DNA from: Rhodoferax sp. BAB1
GTDB lineage: Bacteria > Pseudomonadota > Gammaproteobacteria > Burkholderiales > Burkholderiaceae_C
Assembly (NCBI RefSeq): GCF_013334205.1
Contig: NZ_CP054424.1
Location: forward strand, 82,001-146,000
Direction: 5' to 3'
Length of the DNA stretch: 64,000 nt
In this document: positions 9,914-20,318 of the stretch, piece after piece
Layout: each line of letters begins with the position of its first letter
Numbering within the stretch: the first letter of the stretch is position 1
Made by a program: the position numbers and the translations under genes
Notes under the pieces: generated by a model
The model's database searches: none
Told to the model about the DNA's origin: nothing
Seen by the model: the letters and a program-made list of their open reading frames with translations, nothing else

Positions 9914-11707
9914 CTAGGCACCCAGCCAGGCGCTGACCCGCTCCTTGGCCTGTACCGACAGGCGCCAGGTGCTGACATGGCGTGGCAGGTTCAGGGTCAA
10001 GCCCAGCAGGCGCTTGTCGCGTGCCACCAGGGCCTGGACCCGGCCTTGTCCGCCGGCATACAGCAGCAGATCGTCCAGCTTGTTCAGCCGCCAACTGCTG
10101 CGTGACCTGCCACTGCCGACCTCCAGGCCCAGCCATTCGTCACCGGCCGCAAAACCCGCCTGTTCGGCGGCCCCGCCACGCAGCACGGTCTTGATCTGGA
10201 CCGCTCCCCCCGACTCGCTGACACGCAAGCCCAGACGCTGCGCCAGCTGGGCCGGCTCTTCGTGGATGGCCACGCCGTGCTGTTCCAGGAGTTCACGCAG
10301 CGGCAGCTCGGCCGTGCCGTGCACCCACTGCCTGAACTCGCGCGACCAGGAGCGCCCGCTGAGTTCCTGCAGCACGGCCAGCAGATCGCTCTCGGCCATG
10401 GGGCCCGCCTTGCAGCGCTGCCACAGCGCGCGCATCACGTCGTCCAGGGAGCCCTGACCCCCGGTGCGCAGCGTCAGGTCCAGGCACAGGGCCACCAGCG
10501 CGCCCTTGCCGTAGTAGCTCACCGTGGCATTGGGTGTGTTTTCATCAACGCGGTAGTACTTGACCCAGGCATCGAAGCTGGCCTGCGCCACCGACTGGAC
10601 CAGTCGCCCCGGCGTCTGCTGCAGCTGGTTGACGCTCTTGTTGAGCAGGCGCAGGTAAGCCGCATCGTCGAGCAGGCCGGCGCGGCGCAGCAGCAGGTCG
10701 TCGTAGTAGCTGGTGAAACCTTCGAAGAACCAGAGCAACTCGGTGTAGTTCTCTTGAGAATAGTCGTAGCGGGCAAACTCGGCCGGACGCAGGCGCTTGA
10801 CGTTCCAGCTGTGGAAATACTCGTGGCTGATCAGGCCCAGCAGCGTGGTGTAACCCTCGCCCGGCTTGCTGTCGGTGCGCGGCAGGTCGCGGCGCGCGCA
10901 GATCAGCGCGGTGGAGTTGCGATGTTCCAGGCCGCCGTAGCCGTCGTCGGTGGCGTTGAGCATGAAGAGGTAGCTGGCAAAGGGCGGCTTGCCGCTGCGG
11001 CCGGTGGCCTGGCCACCCGCGTGCCAGAAGCGGATGGCGGTCTCGCAGATGCGCTGGGTATCGGCCAGCAGGCGCGTGCCGTCGAAGCTGGGCGGGGCAC
11101 CGGCCAAGACGAAACGATGGCTCACGCCGCCGGCTTTGAAGTCACCGCTCCAGAAAGCGCCGAGTTCGAAGGGGCAGTCGACCAGTTCGTCGTAGTTGGC
11201 GGCGCGGTAGTGGCCCAATCCGCGCTTGTCGGTCTTGACGGCTGGCAGGCCAGTCGCCACCGACCAGTTGGCAGGGGCGGCGCCCGCCAGCAGGCTGAGC
11301 CCATGGGGCGTGTCTTCCTGGCCTTCGACGCGCAGGCACAGGCTGGTGCTGTTGAAAAAACCGCGCGTGGCATCGAGCCAGGCCGCACGCACCGAATTGT
11401 CAAAGGCGTAGACCTCGTAGCTCAGTTCCAGCGGCTGCTGCGGGTCGCAGTCGATCTGCCAGCTGCATTTGTCGAACTGGACCGCGGCCAGGGCGCGCCG
11501 GCCTTGCCGTGCTTTCAGTTGCTGCAGGTTCTTGGCAAATTCGCGCACCAGGTAGCTGCCCGGTATCCAGACCGGCAATGCGACGCGCTGTTGTGCCTGG
11601 GGATGGGCGATCGTGAGAGTGACGCGGTACAGGTGGGCGTGCAGGTCGGCCGCCTGGACCTGGTAGTGCACGGGGGCAGGGGGCGTGCGGCCGGAGGTGC
11701 GGGGCAT
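9914..11707 (-). CDS. M61 family metallopeptidase with C-terminal PDZ domain
   Basis: 597 residues. An N-terminal beta domain contains the family block PVWIPGSYLVREFAKN. The zinc site is HEYFH (in ISHEYFHSWNVKRLRP, about residues 292-296) with the downstream glutamate in WFFEGFTSYYDDL. A PDZ-like domain occupies the last ~120 residues. M61 enzymes are glycyl-type aminopeptidases. No signal peptide is evident, so it is probably cytoplasmic. It lies 22 bases downstream of the dsbC stop on the same strand. Confidence 0.92.
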   Translation of the reverse strand: MPRTSGRTPPAPVHYQVQAADLHAHLYRVTLTIAHPQAQQRVALPVWIPGSYLVREFAKNLQQLKARQGRRALAAVQFDKCSWQIDCDPQQPLELSYEVYAFDNSVRAAWLDATRGFFNSTSLCLRVEGQEDTPHGLSLLAGAAPANWSVATGLPAVKTDKRGLGHYRAANYDELVDCPFELGAFWSGDFKAGGVSHRFVLAGAPPSFDGTRLLADTQRICETAIRFWHAGGQATGRSGKPPFASYLFMLNATDDGYGGLEHRNSTALICARRDLPRTDSKPGEGYTTLLGLISHEYFHSWNVKRLRPAEFARYDYSQENYTELLWFFEGFTSYYDDLLLRRAGLLDDAAYLRLLNKSVNQLQQTPGRLVQSVAQASFDAWVKYYRVDENTPNATVSYYGKGALVALCLDLTLRTGGQGSLDDVMRALWQRCKAGPMAESDLLAVLQELSGRSWSREFRQWVHGTAELPLRELLEQHGVAIHEEPAQLAQRLGLRVSESGGAVQIKTVLRGGAAEQAGFAAGDEWLGLEVGSGRSRSSWRLNKLDDLLLYAGGQGRVQALVARDKRLLGLTLNLPRHVSTWRLSVQAKERVSAWLGA

Positions 11708-11728
11708 GGGGCTGTCGGTTGGATGGAA

Positions 11729-12445
11729 TCAGCGGGTGACGCTGGCGAGCTGTTTTTCGATCTGCTGCGTGCTCAGGGCACCCGGCACGCGCGAGCCGTC
11801 GGCAAAGATCAGCGTCGGTGTGCCGGTGATCTTGTGCTTGCGCCCCAGCGTGAGGTTGCGGGTGAGGGCCGTGGTGTCGCAGCTGGCCACCGTGGGGATC
11901 TGGTCGTTGAACATCCAGTCCTGCCAGCTCTTGTTCTTGTCCTTGGCGCACCAGATGTTCTTGGATTTCTCGGCCGAATCCGGGCTCAGGATGGGGTAGA
12001 GGAAGGTGTGGATCGTGACGTTGTCGATCTTGGCCAGGTCGCGCTCGAAACGCTTGCAGTAACCGCAGTTGGGGTCGGCGAACACGGCCACTTTGCGTTT
12101 GCCGGTGCCGCGCACCACGGTGAAGGCGTCCTTCAGGGGCAGGTCCTTGAACTCGATGGCGGTCAGCTGCTCGACACGTTCCTCGGTCAGGTTACGGCGC
12201 TGGCGAACGTCGATCAGGCTGCCCTGGATCAGGTAATTGCCTTCGGCATCGGTGTAGTAGATGTCGTTCTCGTTGACGCGGATCTCGTAGATGCCGGGCA
12301 GCGGCGTCTTGCTGACCTCGTCAATTTTGGGCAGCTGCGGCAGGCGTTCGCCCAGGTTCTTGCGGATCGTGGCTTCCTGGGCGTGGACGCCGAGGGTCAG
12401 CAGGGCCAGCAGGCCCGCCAGCAGGTGTTTGGACAGATTCATCAT
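11729..12445 (-). CDS. dsbC: Thiol:disulfide interchange protein DsbC
   Basis: About 238 residues from ATG 12445; a TTG at 12460 would add five residues and overlap the previous gene. Signal peptide (LLAGLLALLTLGVHAQ), N-terminal dimerisation domain, then a thioredoxin-like domain with CGYC (Cys127, Cys130) and the cis-Pro loop GTPTL. A second cysteine pair (WCAKD and ASCDT) is in the helical insert. It is a periplasmic disulfide isomerase, kept reduced by DsbD-type electron supply. Confidence 0.95.
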   Translation of the reverse strand: MMNLSKHLLAGLLALLTLGVHAQEATIRKNLGERLPQLPKIDEVSKTPLPGIYEIRVNENDIYYTDAEGNYLIQGSLIDVRQRRNLTEERVEQLTAIEFKDLPLKDAFTVVRGTGKRKVAVFADPNCGYCKRFERDLAKIDNVTIHTFLYPILSPDSAEKSKNIWCAKDKNKSWQDWMFNDQIPTVASCDTTALTRNLTLGRKHKITGTPTLIFADGSRVPGALSTQQIEKQLASVTR

Positions 12446-12456
12446 CACATCGACTT

Positions 12457-13578
12457 TCAAAAATTCATGGCGCGGCGCGCCAGCCAGTTCTTCAGCAGCC
12501 CGCTGCGTTCCACGCCTTGCAGGCCCCAGTTGCGCAACGCGCTCCAGGCTTCGCCTTCGCGTGCAAACAGCAGTTGCAAGCCGTCCATGCCGGCATCCAG
12601 GGCCAGCATGCCGGCCTTGCGGGCGCGCTCGTAACGACGCAAGAGTTTGGCGTCATCCACGCCGCGCCAGTACTCGCGCCCGTGCAGCACACGCGTGAGT
12701 TCCGCCACATCGGCCAGGCCCAGGTTGAGTCCCTGGCCGGCCAGCGGGTGCACGTTGTGCGCCGCATCGCCGGCCAGCACCCAGGCGCCACCGCTGGTGC
12801 GGCCGGTCCACTGTCGCGCCTGCGCTTTCTGCAGCGGCCAGGTCCGGCGTTCGCTGATCAGCGTGAGCGCTCCTAGTGTGTGGGCACTTGCTTCTTCCAG
12901 TTCGCGGCAGAATGCGGCCGGCTCCAGTTGCTGCAGACGCAATGCCTGCTCAGGTGAGACAGACCAGACGATGGCCACGGAGTTCCCCTGGGCGCCCCCC
13001 AGGGGCAAAAAAGCCAGGATCCCATCCTGCGCAAACCACTGGCGGGCCACCTGGCCATGGGTTTTCTCGCACTGGATGCGGGTGGCCAGGGCGTGCTGCG
13101 GGTAGGGGGTGACCTCGAAGTCCACGCCGAACTCGGCCCGCGTGCTGCTGGCCCGGCCTTCGCAGACCACGGTCAGCCGGGCCGGTGCCGGGGCGTCCAG
13201 CACCTCGATCTGGGGCTGATAGCGCACGGCATCGGCCAATTGGCGTTCCAGCACCGGCACGTCGACGATCCAGCTCAGGGCCGGGCTGCCGAGTTCACCG
13301 GCATCGAAATGCAGCTCGCTGCCGCGGTCGCCCCAGACCTGCATGTGCTGGACCGGGGTGGCCGCGGCCTCGTCCGCCGGCCAGCAGCGCACGCTCTCCA
13401 GCATGTCGCGCGAGGCCCGGTTCAGGGCGTAGGCGCGCACGTCGGCGGCCGGCGGAGCGCCCGCGGGCAGGGGCTGTTCCACCAGGCCGACACGCAGGCG
13501 TTCGCGCGCCAGCAGCAGGGCCAGGGTGCGGCCGACAATACCGCTGCCGCGTATGCAGATGTCCAGGGCTTGGGGCAT
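12457..13578 (-). CDS. FAD-dependent ubiquinone-biosynthesis hydroxylase (UbiH/UbiF/UbiM-type)
   Basis: 373 residues from ATG 13578, which is immediately followed by the Rossmann strand ALDICIRGSGIVGRTLALLL (GxGxxG). The second FAD motif WVLAGDAAHNVHPLAGQGLN near residue 265 is characteristic of the UbiH/COQ6 family. This family hydroxylates the quinone ring in ubiquinone synthesis. The exact paralogue cannot be assigned by eye. The stop codon is adjacent to the dsbC start, so the genes are probably co-transcribed. Confidence 0.88.
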   Translation of the reverse strand: MPQALDICIRGSGIVGRTLALLLARERLRVGLVEQPLPAGAPPAADVRAYALNRASRDMLESVRCWPADEAAATPVQHMQVWGDRGSELHFDAGELGSPALSWIVDVPVLERQLADAVRYQPQIEVLDAPAPARLTVVCEGRASSTRAEFGVDFEVTPYPQHALATRIQCEKTHGQVARQWFAQDGILAFLPLGGAQGNSVAIVWSVSPEQALRLQQLEPAAFCRELEEASAHTLGALTLISERRTWPLQKAQARQWTGRTSGGAWVLAGDAAHNVHPLAGQGLNLGLADVAELTRVLHGREYWRGVDDAKLLRRYERARKAGMLALDAGMDGLQLLFAREGEAWSALRNWGLQGVERSGLLKNWLARRAMNF

Positions 13579-13641
13579 GGGGGGATTGTAGAAGGCAGGG
13601 CAGAATTGACCTTGTTCCCAGTCAACCGAGGAAATCGATCC

Positions 13642-14556
13642 GTGAGTGCCCTCCCGACCACGCCTGCCGACGTGCAGGCCCGCATCGCCCGTCTTTTTGT
13701 CTACCCCGTCAAATCCTGCGCGGGCATCGAGCTGTCCGAGGCCCTGCTGACCGAGACCGGCCTGGACCTGGACCGCGCCTGGATGGTGGTGGACAGCGAG
13801 GGCGAGTTCCTGAGCCAGCGCGAGGCGCCACGCATGGCGCTGATCCAGCCGGCCTTCAAGCGCGGCGGCACCGAGCTGCAGCTGCGCGCGCCCGGCATGC
13901 TGGCCCTGCACCTGCGGGTGGACGCCGTCGAGGCGCCGACCCGTGTGCGCGTCTGGGACGACGAGGTCCCCGCCTACGACATGGGCGACATCGCGGCCCA
14001 GTGGTTCACCGATTTCCTGGGGCTGAACGAACAGGGCTTGCCGCGTACCGATGCGCCCAAGTACCGGCTGGTGCGCTTCGATCCCGAGCATCGTCGCCTG
14101 TCCGACCGGAAGTGGACGGGTGATGCCGAGGCGCTCAACCAGTTCAGCGACGGCTACCCGGTGCTGGTGCTGGGCCAGCCTGCGCTCGAAGGACTCAACG
14201 AGCGTCTGCAGGCTCGTGGACATGCGCCCGTGGACATCCGGCGCTTCCGGCCCAACATCGTGCTTGAGGGTCTGGAGGCCCACGACGAAGACCGCGTGGG
14301 TCCGCTGCAGATCGCCACGGCCGAAGGGGAGGCTGTGCTCACGCCGGTCAAACCCTGCCCGCGCTGCCCCATTCCCAACATCAACCCCGACACGGCCCAG
14401 AGCAGTCCCGAGGTGAACGACACCCTGCAGACCTACCGCCAGGACGCGCGCGTCAAAGGCGCCCTGACCTTCGGCATGAACAGCATCGTCATGGCGGGTG
14501 TGGACCATGTGCTGCGCGTCGGGCAGCCGGTCCGCGCCAGCTACCGCTTCGACTGA
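13642..14556 (+). CDS. MOSC domain-containing molybdenum-cofactor-related protein (YcbX/MARC-like)
   Basis: 304 residues from GTG 13642 (GAGGA 10 bases upstream). The N-terminal beta-barrel begins ARIARLFVYPVKSCAGIELS. The MOSC domain follows with RFRPNIVLEGLEAHDED and the conserved Cys region PVKPCPRCPIPNIN. Related proteins bind sulfurated molybdenum cofactor and reduce N-hydroxylated bases. It is convergent with the LysR gene and overlaps its 3' end by 16 bases. Confidence 0.9.
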   Translation: MSALPTTPADVQARIARLFVYPVKSCAGIELSEALLTETGLDLDRAWMVVDSEGEFLSQREAPRMALIQPAFKRGGTELQLRAPGMLALHLRVDAVEAPTRVRVWDDEVPAYDMGDIAAQWFTDFLGLNEQGLPRTDAPKYRLVRFDPEHRRLSDRKWTGDAEALNQFSDGYPVLVLGQPALEGLNERLQARGHAPVDIRRFRPNIVLEGLEAHDEDRVGPLQIATAEGEAVLTPVKPCPRCPIPNINPDTAQSSPEVNDTLQTYRQDARVKGALTFGMNSIVMAGVDHVLRVGQPVRASYRFD

Positions 14557-15476
14557 AGCGGCGTGTCCGGCGCAGGCCGGCGCCGCCTGAGGGCTTCGGA
14601 CAGGTGCGCGTGGAACATGGCCGCTGCCGGCCGCAGGGTGGCCCCCTGGCGCGTGAGCAGGCCCAGGCTGCGTGAGATGGTGGGGTTCTTCAGTGGCAGC
14701 CCGACCACGGCACTGTGCTGGGCGGGCAAGGCCATGCGGGGTACGGCGGCCAGTCCCAGGCCGGCCTCCACCATGCCCAGCAGCGTGCCGATGTGGCTGA
14801 CCTCGAAGGCGAAATCGGGCTGGATGCCGGCCTTGGTGAGGACGTCGTCCAGCAACTGCCGGTTTCCGCTGCTGCGGGCCACCGAGATCAGCCGTTCGTT
14901 GGCGATGGTCGACCAGCTGACCGATTTGCGGGCCGTCAAGGGATGGTCGCGCCGCATGGCGATGACAAAGGGGTCGTCGTGGATGTCCTCGAATTTGATT
15001 TCAGGCATCAAGGAACTCATGAAGCCGATGCCGAAGTCGGACTCGCCGGACAGCACGCTTTGCAAGGTCTGGTTCATGGACTCGTCGATGACCCGGATGC
15101 GGATGGCCGGGTATTGGCGTGAAAAGCTGCTGATGACCTGGGGCAGGAAGTACAGCGCGGCCGAGGGCACGCAGGCCACGGTAACGCGTCCGCTGCGGGT
15201 GGCGGCGATGTCGGCAATGCCCAGCATCGCCGCTTCCAGATCATCGACGGCGGACCGGGCGCGCTCCAGGAAGATGCGCCCCAGGCTGGTGAGCTCGACC
15301 TCGCGGGTCGTGCGGTTGAACAGCCTCGTGCCCAGGATGGATTCCAGCTTCTCGATGCGCCGGCTCAGGGCCGGCGGTGACAGGTGGATGTGTTCGGCGG
15401 CCGCCCTGAAACTGCCGCGTTCGGCCACCGCGATGAAGGCCTGCAGCTGATGCAGATCGAAATTGATGTGTTGCAT
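14541..15476 (-). CDS. LysR-type transcriptional regulator
   Basis: 311 residues. N-terminal helix-turn-helix (about 8-65: LHQLQAFIAVAERGSFRAAA, LSPPALSRRIEKLE), then a substrate-binding effector domain. It is divergent from the PrpF-Bug fusion gene across about 95 bases, the usual arrangement of a LysR activator and its target. The intergenic segment is AT-rich and contains TTGCATGCATCAA and T-N11-A type sequences. The effector is probably a tricarboxylate or its isomer, by context only. Confidence 0.92.
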   Translation of the reverse strand: MQHINFDLHQLQAFIAVAERGSFRAAAEHIHLSPPALSRRIEKLESILGTRLFNRTTREVELTSLGRIFLERARSAVDDLEAAMLGIADIAATRSGRVTVACVPSAALYFLPQVISSFSRQYPAIRIRVIDESMNQTLQSVLSGESDFGIGFMSSLMPEIKFEDIHDDPFVIAMRRDHPLTARKSVSWSTIANERLISVARSSGNRQLLDDVLTKAGIQPDFAFEVSHIGTLLGMVEAGLGLAAVPRMALPAQHSAVVGLPLKNPTISRSLGLLTRQGATLRPAAAMFHAHLSEALRRRRPAPDTPLQSKR

Positions 15477-15571
15477 GCATCAATCATATTAAAAGTTGCA
15501 CTTCAAAAAAACCGGGATTTCTTGCACCATGCGTGGCATCGATCACCAGATCCTGACATGGAGTGCGCCGC

Positions 15572-17620
15572 ATGCCGAACCGAAAGATCCCTTGTGTCCT
15601 GATGCGCGCAGGCACGTCCCGGGGACCGTTTTTCCTGCGCGAGTGGCTGCCGCTGGACGAGCAGGAGCGCGACCAGGCCCTGATCGGCGCCATCGGCGCG
15701 TCCGATCCCCTGCAGCTGGACGGCCTGGGGGGCAACAGCACACTCAACAGCAAGGTGGCCATCGTGTCGCGTTCGACGCGGCCCGGTTGCGACCTGGACT
15801 ATCTGTTTGCCCAGGTCGGGGTCGGCCACCAGTCGGTGGACACCCGGCCCAATTGCGGCAACATGCTGGCCGGGGTGGCGCCCTTCGCCATTGAGCAGGG
15901 CCTGGTGCCGGCGCAGGAGGGCAGCACCACGGTGCGCATCCACAACGTCAACACGGGCGCGACCATCGAGTCGACCGTGTGCACACCGGGCCGCCAGGTC
16001 ACCTACGAAGGTGAGGCCAGGATCGACGGTGTGGCGGGTACGGCGGCGCCCATCCTGCTGAATTTCCTGGACGCCTGGGGTGCCGTCACGGGCCAGGTCT
16101 TCCCCACGGGCCGGCGCATCGACGTGGTGGATGGTCTGGAGGTGACCTGCATCGATGCGGCCATGCCGCTGATGATCCTGCGCGCGAGTGACCTGGGGGT
16201 GGGCGGCAGGGAGCGCCCGGCGGAACTGGACGCCAACACCGCCCTGCTCGAACGCATCGAGAAGCTGCGCATCCTGATGGGTGCCCGCATGGGCTTGGGT
16301 GATGTCACCCACAGCGTGATCCCCAAGCCCGTGCTGGTGAGCCCGGGTGACCATCCGGACAGCATCGTCTCGCGTTATTTCACGCCCCACAAGTGCCATG
16401 CCTCGCATGCGGTGACCGGGGCCATCGGTGTCAGCACAGCCTTTGCGCTGCCCGGCACGGTGGCCAGCGGCGTGGCCCGCGCGCCGGGGCGGCATCGGCT
16501 GTCGGTCGTACATCCCCAGGGCCAGATCGACGTGGAGGTCGAGGTGGCGGCCCAGGGCGAGGAGGTTGCCGTGGTCCGGGCGGCATTGGTGCGCACGGCC
16601 CGCAAGATCATGCAGGGCGAATTGCACCTGCCGGACTATGTCTTCCCGGCCAGGACGGCGCAAGAGGTGGACACGGAGCGATCTGCCGAGCACTTCCCCC
16701 AGGAGGAGGTGAGGATCATCGTGCCGACCAGCGCGGGCGGTGGCAACGACACGATGGCGCGCATCCTGACGCGAAAACTCGGGCCTGGCCTGGGGCATGT
16801 CGTGAGCGTGGAGAACCGCACGGGCGCCAACGGCAGTGTGGCCGCCGAGTACGTGGCAGCCTCGCGGCCCGACGGGCACACACTGATGTTCGGCTACATC
16901 GCGACCCATGGCATCAATCCGGTCCTGCAGACCTTGCGGTATGACCCGATCAGGGACTTTGCGCCGGTGGGCCTGGTCGGGTATTCGCCGACGGTGCTGG
17001 TCGTCAACACGGAATTGCCGGTGCGGGATGTGTCGTCCTTCATCCGCCTGTTGCAAAGCTCCCCGGCGGGGCGCCTGCACTATGCCGCGGCGGGCGAGGG
17101 GACCATCCCGCACCTGGCCGCCGAGATGTTCCTGCGCACCCTGGGTGTGCAGGGGCAACAGGGCTTCCAGCATGCGGGTGCGGCGCCGGCCATCAGCGCC
17201 ACGGTGCGGGGCCAGTCGCACTGGATGTTCCCCAGCCTGTTCAGCGCCCTGCCCTATCTGAAGAGCGGCAAGCTCAGGCCGCTGGCCGTCGCCAGCGCCA
17301 CGCGCCTGAGCGCCTGGCCCGGGGTGCCCACCCTCGCGGAATCGGGCATCCCGGATCTGGACCTGACGCAGTGGTATGCGCTGTTCGCACCCGCCGGGAC
17401 GCCCGAGCCCATCGTGAGGAAGCTCAACCAGGTTCTCAACCAGGTGCTGGAAGACCCGGAGGTGCGCGCGCGCATGGAGCAGGATGGTGCCCAGGTTCAG
17501 ACCAGCACGCCGGAACAGTTGCTGCGGCATGTCAGGACCGAACTGGAGCGCTGGCAGGGGCTGGTCCGGACCACGGGCCTGTTGCAGGCGCAGGCTTTGG
17601 AGTTGGCCCAGGAGCTTTGA
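15572..17620 (+). CDS. Fusion protein: PrpF-family isomerase + Bug/TctC solute-binding domain
   Basis: 682 residues from ATG 15572 (GGAG 8 bases upstream; GTG 15563 is an alternative). Residues 1 to about 375 are a complete PrpF/4-oxalomesaconate tautomerase domain (MRAGTSRGPFFLREWLP, LDGLGGNSTLNSKVAIV, RPNCGNML with Cys95, PHKCHASHAVTGA). Residues from about 380 form a complete Bug/TctC domain (EVRIIVPTSAGGGNDTMAR, ENRTGANGSVAAEYVA, WYALFAPAGTPEPIVRKLNQ) without the signal peptide such proteins normally carry. There is no break in frame. The first half suggests aconitate-type isomerisation. In the second half a normally periplasmic receptor appears to be cytoplasmic. Confidence 0.9.
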   Translation: MPNRKIPCVLMRAGTSRGPFFLREWLPLDEQERDQALIGAIGASDPLQLDGLGGNSTLNSKVAIVSRSTRPGCDLDYLFAQVGVGHQSVDTRPNCGNMLAGVAPFAIEQGLVPAQEGSTTVRIHNVNTGATIESTVCTPGRQVTYEGEARIDGVAGTAAPILLNFLDAWGAVTGQVFPTGRRIDVVDGLEVTCIDAAMPLMILRASDLGVGGRERPAELDANTALLERIEKLRILMGARMGLGDVTHSVIPKPVLVSPGDHPDSIVSRYFTPHKCHASHAVTGAIGVSTAFALPGTVASGVARAPGRHRLSVVHPQGQIDVEVEVAAQGEEVAVVRAALVRTARKIMQGELHLPDYVFPARTAQEVDTERSAEHFPQEEVRIIVPTSAGGGNDTMARILTRKLGPGLGHVVSVENRTGANGSVAAEYVAASRPDGHTLMFGYIATHGINPVLQTLRYDPIRDFAPVGLVGYSPTVLVVNTELPVRDVSSFIRLLQSSPAGRLHYAAAGEGTIPHLAAEMFLRTLGVQGQQGFQHAGAAPAISATVRGQSHWMFPSLFSALPYLKSGKLRPLAVASATRLSAWPGVPTLAESGIPDLDLTQWYALFAPAGTPEPIVRKLNQVLNQVLEDPEVRARMEQDGAQVQTSTPEQLLRHVRTELERWQGLVRTTGLLQAQALELAQEL

Positions 17621-17841
17621 GGCGGCGTCCGCGGGTGCCCGGCGCTGTCAAAAGCCCGGGATTCCGCGCTCAGTACAATTGGCACCAGTTTCCCCCAGGC
17701 CAAACGAGGACAGAGCGTTGCGGGACCAGGGCCCTGGCGCCCCGGTTTCCTGAACTGTCCGGCCGGTGCTGTTCGCCCGGCACCTCCACCACACCCACAT
17801 GGGTCAGTTGGTGCGCAGGGGGGTGATTTCAAAGGAAACCC

Positions 17842-18933
<1,092 letters not shown>

Positions 18934-18942
18934 ACCGGCGCT

Positions 18943-20316
18943 TCAGCGGGCCGGCCATTCCAGCCGGAACACCGAGCCCTGGCCCGGGGTGCTGCGCAGC
19001 GTGAGCCGGGCCCCGCACTGCTGCGCGATCTCCCGCACGATGGCCAGGCCCAGGCCGCTGCCGCGCACGGAAGGCGGCGCCCCCCGGTAGAAACGTTCAA
19101 ACACGTGGGCCTGGTGCTCGGGGGCGATGCCGGGGCCGCTGTCTTCCACCTCCACCCAGCATGAGCCTACGCGCACGGTGATGCGCGTGCCGGCCGGGCT
19201 GTGATGCAGGGCGTTATCGATCAGGTTGCCCAGCGCATCGTGCAGCAGGGCGGCCGTGCCGGGGACCTCGCAGCTGTCCAGACCGGCTTCAAAACCCAGG
19301 TCGTCACCGCGCTGCACGGCGCGCGGCAGGTATTCGTGGATCACCTGCCGCGCCAGTGTCACCAGGTCCACGTTCGCCATGGACTGGGCCTGCATTTCGC
19401 TGGCGTGTTCCGCGCGTGTCATGGCCAGCAACTGCTCCGTCAGGTGCACGGCGTCGTCGGTCGTCTGACGGGCCGCCGCCACCGCGGCCGGATCGCGGTC
19501 TGCCAAAGCCAGCTGGGTCTTGAGCACGGTCAGCGGCGTGCGCAGCTGGTGGGCGGCATTGTCCAGAAAACGTTTGCGCAGGTCGATCAGGCGGCCCAGG
19601 CGTGCCAGGTAGCTGTTGAGCGTTTCCACCAGCGGGCGCAGTTCGCGCGGCAGGCCCGGGGGGTCGATGGGCGAGAGGTCGTCATCCCCGCGTTCGGCCA
19701 GGCGCTGGCGGAAATGTTCCAGGGGCCGGATGCCGCGCTGCACCCCCACGATCACCAGCAGCGCCGCGGCCAGCAGCAGCAGGCCCTGGCTGGTGAGGGT
19801 CTCGCGCAATTGCTGCTGCACCATCTGCTGGCGCGTCTCCAGGGTTTCCGCCACGCTGATCTTGAGGATGTGGGTCTGGTCCTGCTCGTCTTCCAGCACG
19901 TGGGTGAGGTGGGCCAGCCGCACCGGGCGCCCGCGGAACTGCCCGTCCTCGAACTGCACCAGGGCGTAATACCGGACGCTGGCCGCGGGGTCGGGGGTGG
20001 GCGCGGGCAGGGCCGGTTCCCCCGCCAGTTGCCGGCCGCTGGCATCGCTGATGCGGTAGTAGAGGCGCGAGCCGGTGTGGTTCTCCAGCAGGTAACCGGC
20101 CGCGCGCAGCACGTTGACCTGCAGCGCGCCCTGGCGCCAGACCAGTTCTTCGGCCAGGGCCCGGCTGGCCAGGTACAGGGCCCGGTCATAGGCCTCGTTG
20201 CTGGCCTCGACAGCGTTGCCATAGGCCACCCAGGCGTTGATGGCGATGAGCCCGGCCAGTGGCGGCAGGATCCAGCCCAGCAGGCGGGTGCGCAAGGAGG
20301 CCGCGGCACGTGCCAT
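18943..20316 (-). CDS. tctE: Sensor histidine kinase, TctE-like
   Basis: 457 residues. N-terminal membrane helix (about 12-30), a ~130-residue periplasmic domain, a second helix (about 178-196), a short linker, a HisKA domain with phospho-acceptor in DNAAHQLRTPLT, then HATPase (GNLIDNALHHS, DSGPGIAPEH, GSGLGLAIVRE). It pairs with the adjacent response regulator, and the pair diverges from tctCBA. That is the layout of the TctDE system that controls tricarboxylate uptake. The substrate sensed here is inferred. Confidence 0.9.
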   Translation of the reverse strand: MARAAASLRTRLLGWILPPLAGLIAINAWVAYGNAVEASNEAYDRALYLASRALAEELVWRQGALQVNVLRAAGYLLENHTGSRLYYRISDASGRQLAGEPALPAPTPDPAASVRYYALVQFEDGQFRGRPVRLAHLTHVLEDEQDQTHILKISVAETLETRQQMVQQQLRETLTSQGLLLLAAALLVIVGVQRGIRPLEHFRQRLAERGDDDLSPIDPPGLPRELRPLVETLNSYLARLGRLIDLRKRFLDNAAHQLRTPLTVLKTQLALADRDPAAVAAARQTTDDAVHLTEQLLAMTRAEHASEMQAQSMANVDLVTLARQVIHEYLPRAVQRGDDLGFEAGLDSCEVPGTAALLHDALGNLIDNALHHSPAGTRITVRVGSCWVEVEDSGPGIAPEHQAHVFERFYRGAPPSVRGSGLGLAIVREIAQQCGARLTLRSTPGQGSVFRLEWPAR

Positions 20317-20318
20317 CT

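Noticed and set aside
15503..17530. 675-codon open frame opposite the PrpF-Bug fusion
   Set aside because: Same signature of antisense GC3 bias (Arg/His/Gly-rich, no motifs). The plus-strand gene has two clear domains.
17621..17841. About 220-base gap before ychF examined for a small gene or RNA
   Set aside because: Only a possible TACAAT -10 box was seen; no frame with a ribosome-binding site or conserved motif and no strong hairpin.
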